From CADEED01 sp963711635 (lineage in GTDB: Bacteria > Pseudomonadota > Gammaproteobacteria > Steroidobacterales > Steroidobacteraceae), in contig CAVQEZ010000019.1 of assembly GCA_963711635.1 (NCBI GenBank), positions 186,001-250,000 on the forward strand: a stretch of 64,000 bases of DNA. Reading direction: 5' to 3'. Shown here piece after piece: positions 17,217 through 25,625 of the stretch; the first letter of the stretch is position 1, and each line of letters begins with the position of its first letter. The notes beneath the pieces were generated by a model. The model did no database searches. It saw nothing but the letters and a program-made list of their open reading frames with translations, and was not told where the DNA came from. Both the position numbers and the translations under genes were made by a program.

Positions 17217-19835
17217 ATGAAGAGAATGCTCATCAATGCAACTCAGCAAGAGGAGTTGCGCGTCGCGCTGGTTGATGGCCAGAAGCTGTACGACCTTTCC
17301 ATCGAAATCCCTTCCAAGGAACAGAAGAAAGCAAACATCTACAAAGGCAGGATCTCCCGCATCGAGCCCTCGCTCGAGGCCTGCTTCGTCGATTACGGTT
17401 CTGAACGTCACGGCTTCCTGCCGCTGAAGGAAATCTCCAAGGACTACTTCCGCCAGAAGCAGGACAGCGGGCGCAACAACATGCGCGAGCTGCTCTCCGA
17501 GGGACAGGAAGTCATCGTCCAGGTCGAGAAAGAAGAACGCGGCAACAAGGGTGCCGCCCTCACCACGTTCATCTCGCTGGCCGGGCGCTTCCTGGTGCTC
17601 ATGCCCAACAATCCACGTGCCGGTGGCGTATCGCGCCGCATCGAGGGCGAGGACCGTGACCAGATGCGCCAGGTCATGGACGATCTGCGCATTCCCGACG
17701 GCATGGGCGCCATCGTGCGTACCGCCGGCGTCGGACGCGCGGCCGAAGAGCTGCAGTGGGACCTCGACAACCTCAAGGGCCAGTGGGACCAGATCGACGC
17801 GGCCACCAAGGACCGCCCCGCCCCGTATCTCGTGTATCGCGAGAGCGACGCCGTGACGCGTTCGTTGCGCGACTACTTCGGCGACGACATCGGCGAAGTG
17901 CTGGTCGACGACGACGCGACCTACGCGACCGCGCAGGAATACATGACGCGCTTCATGCCGCCGGAGACGCAGAAGCGGCTCAAGCGCTACACCGACGACA
18001 TCCCGCTGTTCACGCGCTTCCAGATCGAGAGCCAGATCGAATCGGCGTACGCGCAGAAGGTGGAATTGCCCTCGGGCGGGTCCATCGTGATCAATTACAC
18101 CGAAGCGCTGGTGTCCATCGACATCAACTCGGCGCGTGCCACGCGCGGCTCGGACATCGAGACGACGGCGACCAACACCAATCTCGAAGCGGCCGATGAA
18201 GTCGCGCGCCAGCTGCGTATCCGCGACATCGGCGGACTCATCGTCATCGACTTCATCGACATGGAGTCGCCGAAGAACCAGCGCGACGTGGAAGACCGGC
18301 TGCGCGATGCGGTGAAGATGGACCGCGCGCGCATCCAGATCGGCCGGCTGTCGCGCTTCGGCCTGCTGGAGATGTCGCGCCAGCGCCTGCGTCCCAGCCT
18401 GGGCGAGTCCAGTCACCTGGTCTGCCCGCGTTGCACGGGCAACGGCAGCATCCGCTCGGTCGAGTCCATGACCTTGGCCATCCTGCGCCTCATCGGTGAA
18501 GAAGCCCGCAAGGAGAAGACCGCGCAGGTCATCGCACAGGTGCCGCTGGAAGTGGCCACCTACCTGATCAACGAGAAACGCGAGTGGCTGCGTACGCTCG
18601 AGGACAAGACCCAGATCGAGCTGCTGGTCGTGCCCAATCCGCACATCCAGACGCCGGAATATTCGATCAAGCGCGTGCGCAGCGACGAGATCGACCTGCC
18701 GGAGAATCGGCAGCTCAGCTACAAGATGCCGGAGCGGCCGGTCGTGGCGGAACCTTCCGGCACCAAGCCGGAGAAACCGCAGCTGGAACCGGCGGCCGTC
18801 GTCCCGACCGCGCCAGCCACCGCGGCGCCGGTCGTCGTGCACGTACCCGTGCCGGCCGCAGCGGCAGTAGTAGCCGCCCCTCCCGTGGGCCTCGGCTTCT
18901 GGGCAAGGCTCGCCTATCTATTCACCGGCAAGGCACCCGAGGGTGCGGTGGCGCCGGCGGCACCGCGCGACGAGGGCCGCCGCCCCCATCGTGACCGTGA
19001 CCGCCCTCGCGATCGCGACGGACGCCCGCACCGGCACCGCGACGGCGAGCGTGACCGCTCGCGCGATCGCGGCGCCCGTGGCCGCCACGACAAGGAAGGG
19101 CACCGCGAAGGTGGCCGTGACCACCGTGGAGACCGCGATCGCAACCGTGATCGCGATCGTGACGCAGGTCGCCATCGGGACAAGGACGCTCACCGCGAGG
19201 CGGCGCCGCGCGATGGCAATCCGCCGCCGCCGCAGCGCGAACCGAATCGCGAACGCGACCAGCAGCGTGACGCCGAACGCCAGGCCCACCGGGAGCGCCA
19301 GCGCGAACGTCAACGCGAACAGCAGGCCGCGGCGAACGCAGCGGCGAATGCCGCGCCTGCGACGAATGCCGCAGCCCCCGCCCCCGAGGCGGTTGCGAAT
19401 CCCGAAGTGGCTGCCGATGGCGGTCCGCCGCAGGACAATGCCGCGCGCGGTGAAGGCCGTGGAAGACGCCGGCGCCGTGGCCGCCGCGGCGGTGGCCGCA
19501 ATCGCGAGGGCCAGCCGCCGTTCGGCGCTGAGCCGGCCGAAGGCGAATTCACGGGCGCCCGTGAGGCCTCCGACGAGGAGCGCGCCTTTCACCATCAGCA
19601 GGCGAATGGCAGTCGTGCGGACGAGCCGGGCGAGCGCCCATCGGATACGCCGCGTGAAGCGGCACACGAGCCGGCTGAACGTCCCGAGCGGCTCGAACGT
19701 GCCGAACCGCCACGCGAGCAGCGCAGTGAAGGCACCCAGGCACCGCTCGACCTGCCGCCACCTCCTCCGGCCAAGCCCTTCGTGGTCTGGTCATCGTCGC
19801 CCACGGGTACGCCAGAAACGCGTCGCGACGAGTAA
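17217..19835 (+). CDS. rne: Ribonuclease E
   Basis: 872 residues, MKRMLINATQQEELRVALVD. The order is S1 RNA-binding domain (about 35-125), 5' sensor and DNase I-like catalytic core with metal-binding Asp residues in SIDINSARATRG and IVIDFIDMES, then the Zn-link CPRCTGNG (Cys near 402 and 405) that joins protomers. From about residue 590 the C-terminal half is disordered and extraordinarily rich in Arg/Asp/His (RDRDRPRDRDGRPHRHRDGE and similar), then Ala/Pro-rich, ending KPFVVWSSSPTG. RNase E starts mRNA decay and processes rRNA/tRNA. The tail would serve as an RNA-binding, degradosome-scaffold region. Confidence 0.96.
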   Translation: MKRMLINATQQEELRVALVDGQKLYDLSIEIPSKEQKKANIYKGRISRIEPSLEACFVDYGSERHGFLPLKEISKDYFRQKQDSGRNNMRELLSEGQEVIVQVEKEERGNKGAALTTFISLAGRFLVLMPNNPRAGGVSRRIEGEDRDQMRQVMDDLRIPDGMGAIVRTAGVGRAAEELQWDLDNLKGQWDQIDAATKDRPAPYLVYRESDAVTRSLRDYFGDDIGEVLVDDDATYATAQEYMTRFMPPETQKRLKRYTDDIPLFTRFQIESQIESAYAQKVELPSGGSIVINYTEALVSIDINSARATRGSDIETTATNTNLEAADEVARQLRIRDIGGLIVIDFIDMESPKNQRDVEDRLRDAVKMDRARIQIGRLSRFGLLEMSRQRLRPSLGESSHLVCPRCTGNGSIRSVESMTLAILRLIGEEARKEKTAQVIAQVPLEVATYLINEKREWLRTLEDKTQIELLVVPNPHIQTPEYSIKRVRSDEIDLPENRQLSYKMPERPVVAEPSGTKPEKPQLEPAAVVPTAPATAAPVVVHVPVPAAAAVVAAPPVGLGFWARLAYLFTGKAPEGAVAPAAPRDEGRRPHRDRDRPRDRDGRPHRHRDGERDRSRDRGARGRHDKEGHREGGRDHRGDRDRNRDRDRDAGRHRDKDAHREAAPRDGNPPPPQREPNRERDQQRDAERQAHRERQRERQREQQAAANAAANAAPATNAAAPAPEAVANPEVAADGGPPQDNAARGEGRGRRRRRGRRGGGRNREGQPPFGAEPAEGEFTGAREASDEERAFHHQQANGSRADEPGERPSDTPREAAHEPAERPERLERAEPPREQRSEGTQAPLDLPPPPPAKPFVVWSSSPTGTPETRRDE

Positions 19836-19852
19836 CGGGATCGTGTGAGTAA

Positions 19853-19886
19853 ATCCGCGCACCCTGGCAGGTGCGCGGATTTTTTA
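19853..19886. terminator. Rho-independent terminator after rne
   Basis: A 12-bp GC-rich stem (AATCCGCGCACC / GGTGCGCGGATT) with a 6-nt loop is followed by a T run at 19881-19886. It lies 17 nt after rne and abuts the stop codon of the convergent phosphatase gene, and its A-rich 5' flank could terminate that strand too. Confidence 0.88.
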
Positions 19887-20357
19887 TTTGCGCGCCGCCA
19901 GCTTTCGCAGCAGGCCGCGCGCTCCCGCCTCGCACAGGTCGAGGACCCGCTCGAACTCTTCGATGCCGCCGTGGTACGGATCCGGCACCTCGTCGAGCGC
20001 GAGCTCCGGCGCAAATTCCATGAACAGAGCCACATGGGGCTTTGACTTGCCACCGCCCAGCGACTCGAGCTCGCCGAGATTGGCGCGATCCATCGCCAGG
20101 ATGTAGTCGAAGCTATCGAAGTCGGAGCGAGCGATCCTGCGCGCGCGCAGGCTGGCCAGCTCGTAGCCCCGGCGCCGCGCGGCCGCGACGCTGCGCCGAT
20201 CCGGCGGCTCGCCGACGTGGTAGTCCGCCGTGCCGGCCGAATCCACGTACAGCGGCACTCCGGGAAATTCCCGCGCCGCGATCCCGCGCAGCACGCCTTC
20301 GGCGGTCGGCGAGCGGCAGATATTCCCGAGGCAGACGAACAGGACTCGATTCGTCAT
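19884..20357 (-). CDS. Low-molecular-weight protein-tyrosine phosphatase
   Basis: 157 residues. The P-loop is at the very start: MTNRVLFVCLGNICRSPTAE contains the CX5R signature with the catalytic Cys near residue 9. The general-acid Asp lies in DEVPDPYHGG. The usual length is about 150-160. These enzymes dephosphorylate tyrosine on proteins, often those controlling exopolysaccharide synthesis, but no matching BY-kinase is in the window. It begins 3 nt after the DUF2339 gene stop and is therefore probably co-transcribed with it. Confidence 0.94.
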   Translation of the reverse strand: MTNRVLFVCLGNICRSPTAEGVLRGIAAREFPGVPLYVDSAGTADYHVGEPPDRRSVAAARRRGYELASLRARRIARSDFDSFDYILAMDRANLGELESLGGGKSKPHVALFMEFAPELALDEVPDPYHGGIEEFERVLDLCEAGARGLLRKLAARK

Positions 20358-20360
20358 CGG

Positions 20361-22664
20361 TCAGGTCGCGCTCGCTGGCGGCGGACGCGCGGGCGGCATG
20401 GGCGCGAGCCAGCCCACCAGCAGGAACATCCCGCCCGCGGCGATCACCGCGAGAATGTTGGCGAGCTGCCCGAGCGAACCGAAATCCACGAGCACGAACT
20501 TGATGGCGGCGCCCACCAGGAAGGTTGCGCCCGCCGACCATTGCACACGCGAGGCCATGCGGCGCGCGTTGATGGTCAGCGCCGCGCCAATCGATGCCCA
20601 CAGCAGCGTCACCAGCGCGCGCCAGTCCATGTCGAAGATGTCGAGCGCATTCAGGTCGCCCGCGGGTCCCAGCCAGCGCAGCAGGTTAGCCTGCAGCAGC
20701 AGCGCAATTCCGATGACCATGGCGGGCAGGACCCATTCGCCGATGCGCACCAGTCTGCCGTTCCAGAAGGCGAGCACGCCGAGCGTCACGACGCACAGCA
20801 ACTCGAGTCCCACCGCGCTGGATGAGCGTTCGATGTCGAACAGCGTGGCCAGCGCCAGCACGAATGCCAGGCCCACCGCAAAGATGTCGGCCGCTTCGTT
20901 GATCCAGCGTTCCGAGCGCGCCCCGGCGCGCACGCCGGCCAGCAACGTGAAGATGGCGGTGGCCGCGCCGATGAAGACCGGGAACTGCCAGTGCATCGGC
21001 TGCAACCCGTTCGCGCCGCGCGCGAAACACGCCACCCACAGCGCCACCAGGATGGGCGCGCCGATGGCGCCCAGCAGACGGCTCGGTTCCGAACCCTCGT
21101 CGCGTAGCACCGGCCGGAACGCGATCGCCAGCATCGCCAGGCCGGAAACAATGGCCGAAATCCACGCGATGTCGCCGCCCGATTTGAACTGCGCCAGCAC
21201 CGCGCTGATGCCGAGTCCGAACACCAGCGGACCCACCAGGCTGCGCACATTGGGTATGCGCAAGCCGAACAGGAAGACTGCCAGCGCGGCGGCCGCGAAT
21301 GTCCAGTGCACCAGCAACCAGGCGGAGACCAGCTCGAAGCGGGCCAATTCCGCGCCCACGGCGAACGCCGCCCAGCCGATGCTGGTGGTGAGCATCAGGC
21401 TGTCGAGCCGGTGGTGCAGCCGCATCAAGGTTCGCGCGGCGGTGATCATCAGGGCAGCCCCCACCAGCCGCTCGAGGAACCGGCCATTCCAGAACAGCGC
21501 GTCGCGCGCATCGGGCGCGAACGCGCCGATGATGTGCACCACGCTCAACAGCAGTACCAGGCCGGCCAGGATTCCATGCAGACGTGGCGAGGTCGAACGC
21601 CGGGCGGCGAGCGCCAGCGAGGCCACGGCGATCGCCAGCGCGATCAGCTCCCACGGCAGGTCGCGATAGCGCACCGCCAGGCCGATCCCGGCGAGCAGCA
21701 GTCCGATCACGGCGTGCGTGGCCATGCCCTCGCGCTTCTGCAGGGACAACCAGCCCGCCGCAGCCAGCCAGATGCCGGCGAACCACCACAATTCCGTCGC
21801 GACCGCGGCACGCGATGGCGCGATCGTCAGCGCGCTCAGGCACGCGACCAGCGGCAGGGCCAGTAGATAGATCGTGTCGAGCGATTCGACCACGCGGCCG
21901 CGCGCCCAGCGACGCTCGAACAACGGCATGGCCACGTGCACTGCAACCAGCATGGCGATCAGCGGCAGCAGCACCTGCGCGTTGACCGGCGAGAAATAAC
22001 CGGCGGTCCACGCGAAGAATGCGCTGCCGGCCAGCGTGAACAGGAAGCTCAGATGGATCAGCGGTCGCCAGCCGCGCACCGCGACCATGGCGAGTACCAG
22101 CAGGCTGATGGCCACGTAGTAGAGGTAAATCACCTGCGGGCCCGGATCCTCCACCGCGAAGGCCGGCGCGATGAACGCGCCCACCATCGAAAGCACGGCC
22201 AGGGATTGTGCACTGCGAGTCACGGCGAACACGCCGGCGCCGACTGCCGTGAGCGCCAGCAATCCCAGGCCTTGCAGGGTCGGCAGGTAGCCGTACAGCG
22301 CGAAGGCGCTGTAGGCCGTCAGGTAGGCGACACCGAACGCGGCGCCACCGAGCGCCAGTGAAATTGCGCGGCGTTGCGGATTGGATGTGGTCAGGAAAGA
22401 CCCGATGCCGAGCACCGCGGCGGCCACGATGCCGACCGCCAGCTTGTACTGATCGGGAACGTCGAAATTGATCGCGGCGTAGCGCAGCAAGGCGCCCACG
22501 CCGATGATCATCAACCCGCCGCCGATCTTGGCCGGCCAGTTGCCGCTGGCAATCCACGACAACAGTCCCGCCGGCCGGCGCGCCAGGCGTTGGTCGCCTC
22601 CTTCGAGCGCGAGGATCGAAGCGAACACGGCGGTGACGACTAACAAGAAAACCAGCGCAACCAT
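20361..22664 (-). CDS. Large DUF2339 polytopic membrane protein
   Basis: 767 residues from the ATG at 22664, chosen over an upstream in-frame GTG because AGAGGGG lies just before it. The protein is almost entirely membrane helices (20 or more segments can be drawn), starting MVALVFLLVVTAVFASILAL, with a conserved early stretch GNWPAKIGGGLMIIGVGALL and AAINFDVPDQYK. This is the DUF2339 family. Its role is unknown, with proposed envelope or transport functions. It forms a two-gene unit with the tyrosine phosphatase. Three evenly spaced palindromes lie 43 nt upstream. Confidence 0.85.
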   Translation of the reverse strand: MVALVFLLVVTAVFASILALEGGDQRLARRPAGLLSWIASGNWPAKIGGGLMIIGVGALLRYAAINFDVPDQYKLAVGIVAAAVLGIGSFLTTSNPQRRAISLALGGAAFGVAYLTAYSAFALYGYLPTLQGLGLLALTAVGAGVFAVTRSAQSLAVLSMVGAFIAPAFAVEDPGPQVIYLYYVAISLLVLAMVAVRGWRPLIHLSFLFTLAGSAFFAWTAGYFSPVNAQVLLPLIAMLVAVHVAMPLFERRWARGRVVESLDTIYLLALPLVACLSALTIAPSRAAVATELWWFAGIWLAAAGWLSLQKREGMATHAVIGLLLAGIGLAVRYRDLPWELIALAIAVASLALAARRSTSPRLHGILAGLVLLLSVVHIIGAFAPDARDALFWNGRFLERLVGAALMITAARTLMRLHHRLDSLMLTTSIGWAAFAVGAELARFELVSAWLLVHWTFAAAALAVFLFGLRIPNVRSLVGPLVFGLGISAVLAQFKSGGDIAWISAIVSGLAMLAIAFRPVLRDEGSEPSRLLGAIGAPILVALWVACFARGANGLQPMHWQFPVFIGAATAIFTLLAGVRAGARSERWINEAADIFAVGLAFVLALATLFDIERSSSAVGLELLCVVTLGVLAFWNGRLVRIGEWVLPAMVIGIALLLQANLLRWLGPAGDLNALDIFDMDWRALVTLLWASIGAALTINARRMASRVQWSAGATFLVGAAIKFVLVDFGSLGQLANILAVIAAGGMFLLVGWLAPMPPARPPPASAT

Positions 22665-22706
22665 GTTTTCCCCTCTAGCCACCTGGTACGGCGTGCACGT
22701 TACCGT

Positions 22707-22759
22707 TGACGGCCCGTCAGGGGAAATGACGCCTTGTCAGGGCCCGTGACGCCGCGTCA
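22707..22759. promoter_or_regulatory. Three tandem TGACG-N3-CGTCA palindromes at 20-bp spacing
   Basis: TGACGGCCCGTCA (22707-22719), TGACGCCTTGTCA (22727-22739, one arm mismatch) and TGACGCCGCGTCA (22747-22759) start exactly 20 bp apart, so they would sit on one face of the helix. They lie between divergent DUF2339 and metalloprotease genes. They are probably binding sites for a dimeric regulator, which is unidentified. Confidence 0.7.
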
Positions 22760-22908
22760 ATTGCGGTTTACAGCGGGTATCAGGGTTTGCCACCTCGGGT
22801 AGCAGCCGGCGTGACTGCGCGCACAAATCCGGCCAAACAAGCGGCCATGGCGCCGCCTGGCGACAAATTCCGACTCCCCGTCCTGCGGCCGCGCCGGTAT
22901 AAGGCTGT

Positions 22909-24918
22909 ATGCGCACTCGCTTGTCTGGCATGACCCTGGTGGCTTCGCTGGCCGTCCTTTCCGCCTGCAGCAGTGGAGGTGGTGGCAGCCCTGGCCCCAC
23001 GCCGCCTCCCCCGCCACCCAATGTTTCTCCGGTCGCCAGCGCCGGTCCTAACCAGACCGTGAATGGCGCGACCGTGGTCACGCTCAATGGCACGGCGCAG
23101 CACCGATTCGGATGGCACCATCGCGAGCTATGCCTGGGCGCAGACCGCGGGCACCGCCGTCACGCTGTCGAGTGCATCGGCTGTCGCAACCCACATTCAC
23201 GCGCCATCCGTAGCCGCGGCCGACCACGCTCACCTTCTCACTGACGGTCACCGACAACCGCGGCGCCACCAGTCCCGCCGTCACGGTGAGCGTCACCGTG
23301 AATCCGCTGGCTGCGGGCAGCGTCACTGGCCGCATCACGCTTCGTGCGCATTCCGTTCTACGCGCAGGCAAACGCAGGCCTCGACTACACGAACCCGCAG
23401 AATCGTCCCGCGCGCGGCGTCACGGTGCGCGCGCTGGCCGCGGGAACCGCTACCGAGCTCGCGCGCGGCGTCACCGACGCCAATGGCGAATACGCGCTTA
23501 CGGTGACGCCGAACGCCAGCGTCACCATCGAAGTCCTCGCCGAGATGGTGCGCAGCGGCGCACTGCCCAACTGGAATTTCACCGTGCGAGATCTGCCGGC
23601 CAGGCCCAATCCAATCCCGAATCCATTGCCGGCCATCCTCAGCTACACCGACGGCCAGGCCTTCAACGCGGGCACCGGCGCGCATGATGTTCTGATTCCT
23701 TCGGGATTCAGCACGGTCGGCGGCAGCGGCGTCATCGGCCCGCGCGCATCCGCGCCGTTCGCCATCCTCGACACCCTCTACCAGGGCGTCGAGCTGGTGC
23801 GCAGTGCGGCGCCCAACACGAATTTTCCGGAACTGGTGGTGGACTGGGGTCCGAACAACATTCCCGAAGACGGCACGTTCTTCTCGACGGCCACGGTGCA
23901 GCACATCGTGCTCACGGCCGACGTCACGGCCGACACCGACGAGTTCGACCAGCACGTGATCGCGCACGAGTTCGGCCACTACATCGAAAACAACTTCTCG
24001 CGCGCCGACAACATCGGCGGGTCGCACGGCAGGGGCGACAAACTGGACCCACGCGTGGCCTTCGGTGAAGGTTTCGGTTATGCGTTCGGCGCCATCGTGC
24101 TCAACGACCCGGTGACGCGAGACTCGTTCGTCGACGGCGGCTTCGGGTGCCCGAGCGACCAGTGTTCGAGCACATTCAACGTCGAGACCAATCCGCCGGC
24201 CAGTGGCGGTACCAACGGCGACTTCGGTTGCTGGTGCAGCGAGTCGTCGGTGTGGTCGATTCTCTGGGATATCTTCGACCAGGTGCCGGACGCGAATGAT
24301 TCGGTAACGCTGGGCTTCATTCCGATGTGGAACATACTGATCAACGAACAGCGCAACACGCCTGCGTTCACGACCATCTTCAGTTTCATCACCGCCCTGA
24401 AGACGGCCAACAACAGCAGCGCCGCCGCGATCGACACGCTGGTCTCGGCGCAGAACATCAACAGCGCCGGCATCAATGCCTTCGCGACCAACGAGAGCAA
24501 TTTCCCGACTCCGGGCGTACCGCAGATCGCGGCGCTGCCGATCTACACCACGGCCACGGTCGGCGGGGCGGCGACAATCTTGCGCACGGTCAACGATGCC
24601 GGCCCGAACATGGTGGACGATTCAGGGAACAAGCTCGGCAATCATCGCTTCATCCGTTTCATGGGCACGGGCGGCAACGTGACCATCACGGCGAACTCCA
24701 CGCGTGCGTTGCCCCATGACATCGATTTCATCGTGTACCGCTCGGTACCGTTCGACTTCTGGCGTTCGGCGACCGATCCGCCGGCTGCCACCGAAGTGTT
24801 GACGATGCCGACGGCCGCCGCGGAATACCTGATCGATGTATACGACTGCGCCAACGGCTGCGACCCCTCGGAAGGCACACCGGGTGACTACGACCTCACC
24901 GTGACGATCACCAACTGA
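22909..24918 (+). CDS. Zinc-metalloprotease-like lipoprotein with PKD domain (frameshifted)
   Basis: It starts MRTRLSGMTLVASLAVLSAC, a lipoprotein signal with lipobox LSAC. A Gly/Pro linker, a PKD domain (VSPVASAGPNQTVNG, then TDSDGTIASYAWAQTAGT in another frame) and an M36-like region follow, with HEFGHYIENNFSRAD carrying the HEXXH zinc motif and a Glu-rich helix DPRVAFGEGFGYAFG 20 or more residues later. A C-terminal beta domain ends at 24,918. Indels near 23,098 and 23,200-23,340 break the frame upstream of residue 150. It is predicted to be anchored to the outer membrane or surface. A possible TATAAG -10 box lies 9 nt before the ATG. Confidence 0.75.
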
Positions 24919-24925
24919 GGCGACA

Positions 24926-25591
24926 ATGGCTACCAAATTCGACATCGCATTCCGCTCGTCCGTCGCGGCCCTGTTGTTGATGACGCTCTCGGCCTGTGAC
25001 AAATCGCCACCCGGCGAAGTACCGGCACCGGGCCCGGTACCGTCCGAAACGCCGGCGCCCGATGCGGCCCCGGTGCCCGCGCCAGGAGCCGAGACCCCGC
25101 CGCCGGAAACTCCCGCGGCCCCGGCCCAGCCCGAGTCGACGCCGCCACCGCCTGAGGAGCCTTCGGCCGTGCCCAAGCCCACCGCGGCCGCCGAGCCTGC
25201 GGTCGCGTCCATGCGCGCCGCAACACCCAGCGCCAAGCTCGGTGTCGCGGTCGATTTGCGATACCAGTTCGATGCGGAGCCGCTGCCAAACCAGCCCGTC
25301 ACGCTGCACCTGGCGGCCGTTCCGCGCGTCGGCGGCAGCAATCTCAACGTGAGCGTAAAACCGGCCGAGGGCCTGCAGCTTGCCTCCTCGGGTGCGCTCC
25401 AGATCCAGAAGGCCAGCGCCGCGGGCGTCTATCGCCAGCAGCTGTCGTTGACGCGTACCACGGTCGGCCCGCAAAGCCTGCGTGTGCTGGTGACCATGGA
25501 TATGGCCGATGGCAGGGCCTTTGGTTATTACTCGATACCCCTTTCAGGCGGTAACACCGCGCAGAAACTGGATTCGGTCAAACAACGCTGA
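24926..25591 (+). CDS. Proline-rich lipoprotein of unknown function
   Basis: 221 residues. A signal peptide ends in lipobox LSAC (Cys near 24). Residues 25-95 are a disordered Pro/Ala/Glu linker. The rest forms an immunoglobulin-like beta domain (VAVDLRYQFDAEPLPNQPVT to the end) that may bind a surface partner. It starts 7 nt after the metalloprotease stop, so the two are likely an operon. I recognise no family for the C-terminal domain. Confidence 0.72.
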   Translation: MATKFDIAFRSSVAALLLMTLSACDKSPPGEVPAPGPVPSETPAPDAAPVPAPGAETPPPETPAAPAQPESTPPPPEEPSAVPKPTAAAEPAVASMRAATPSAKLGVAVDLRYQFDAEPLPNQPVTLHLAAVPRVGGSNLNVSVKPAEGLQLASSGALQIQKASAAGVYRQQLSLTRTTVGPQSLRVLVTMDMADGRAFGYYSIPLSGGNTAQKLDSVKQR

Positions 25592-25625
25592 TCCCAGCCC
25601 GGGCGGGGCGCGTAGACTACGCGCC

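Noticed and set aside
17118..18842. A 574-codon open frame opposite rne
   Set aside because: It is an antisense shadow caused by high GC. The rne frame on the plus strand has clear conserved domains.
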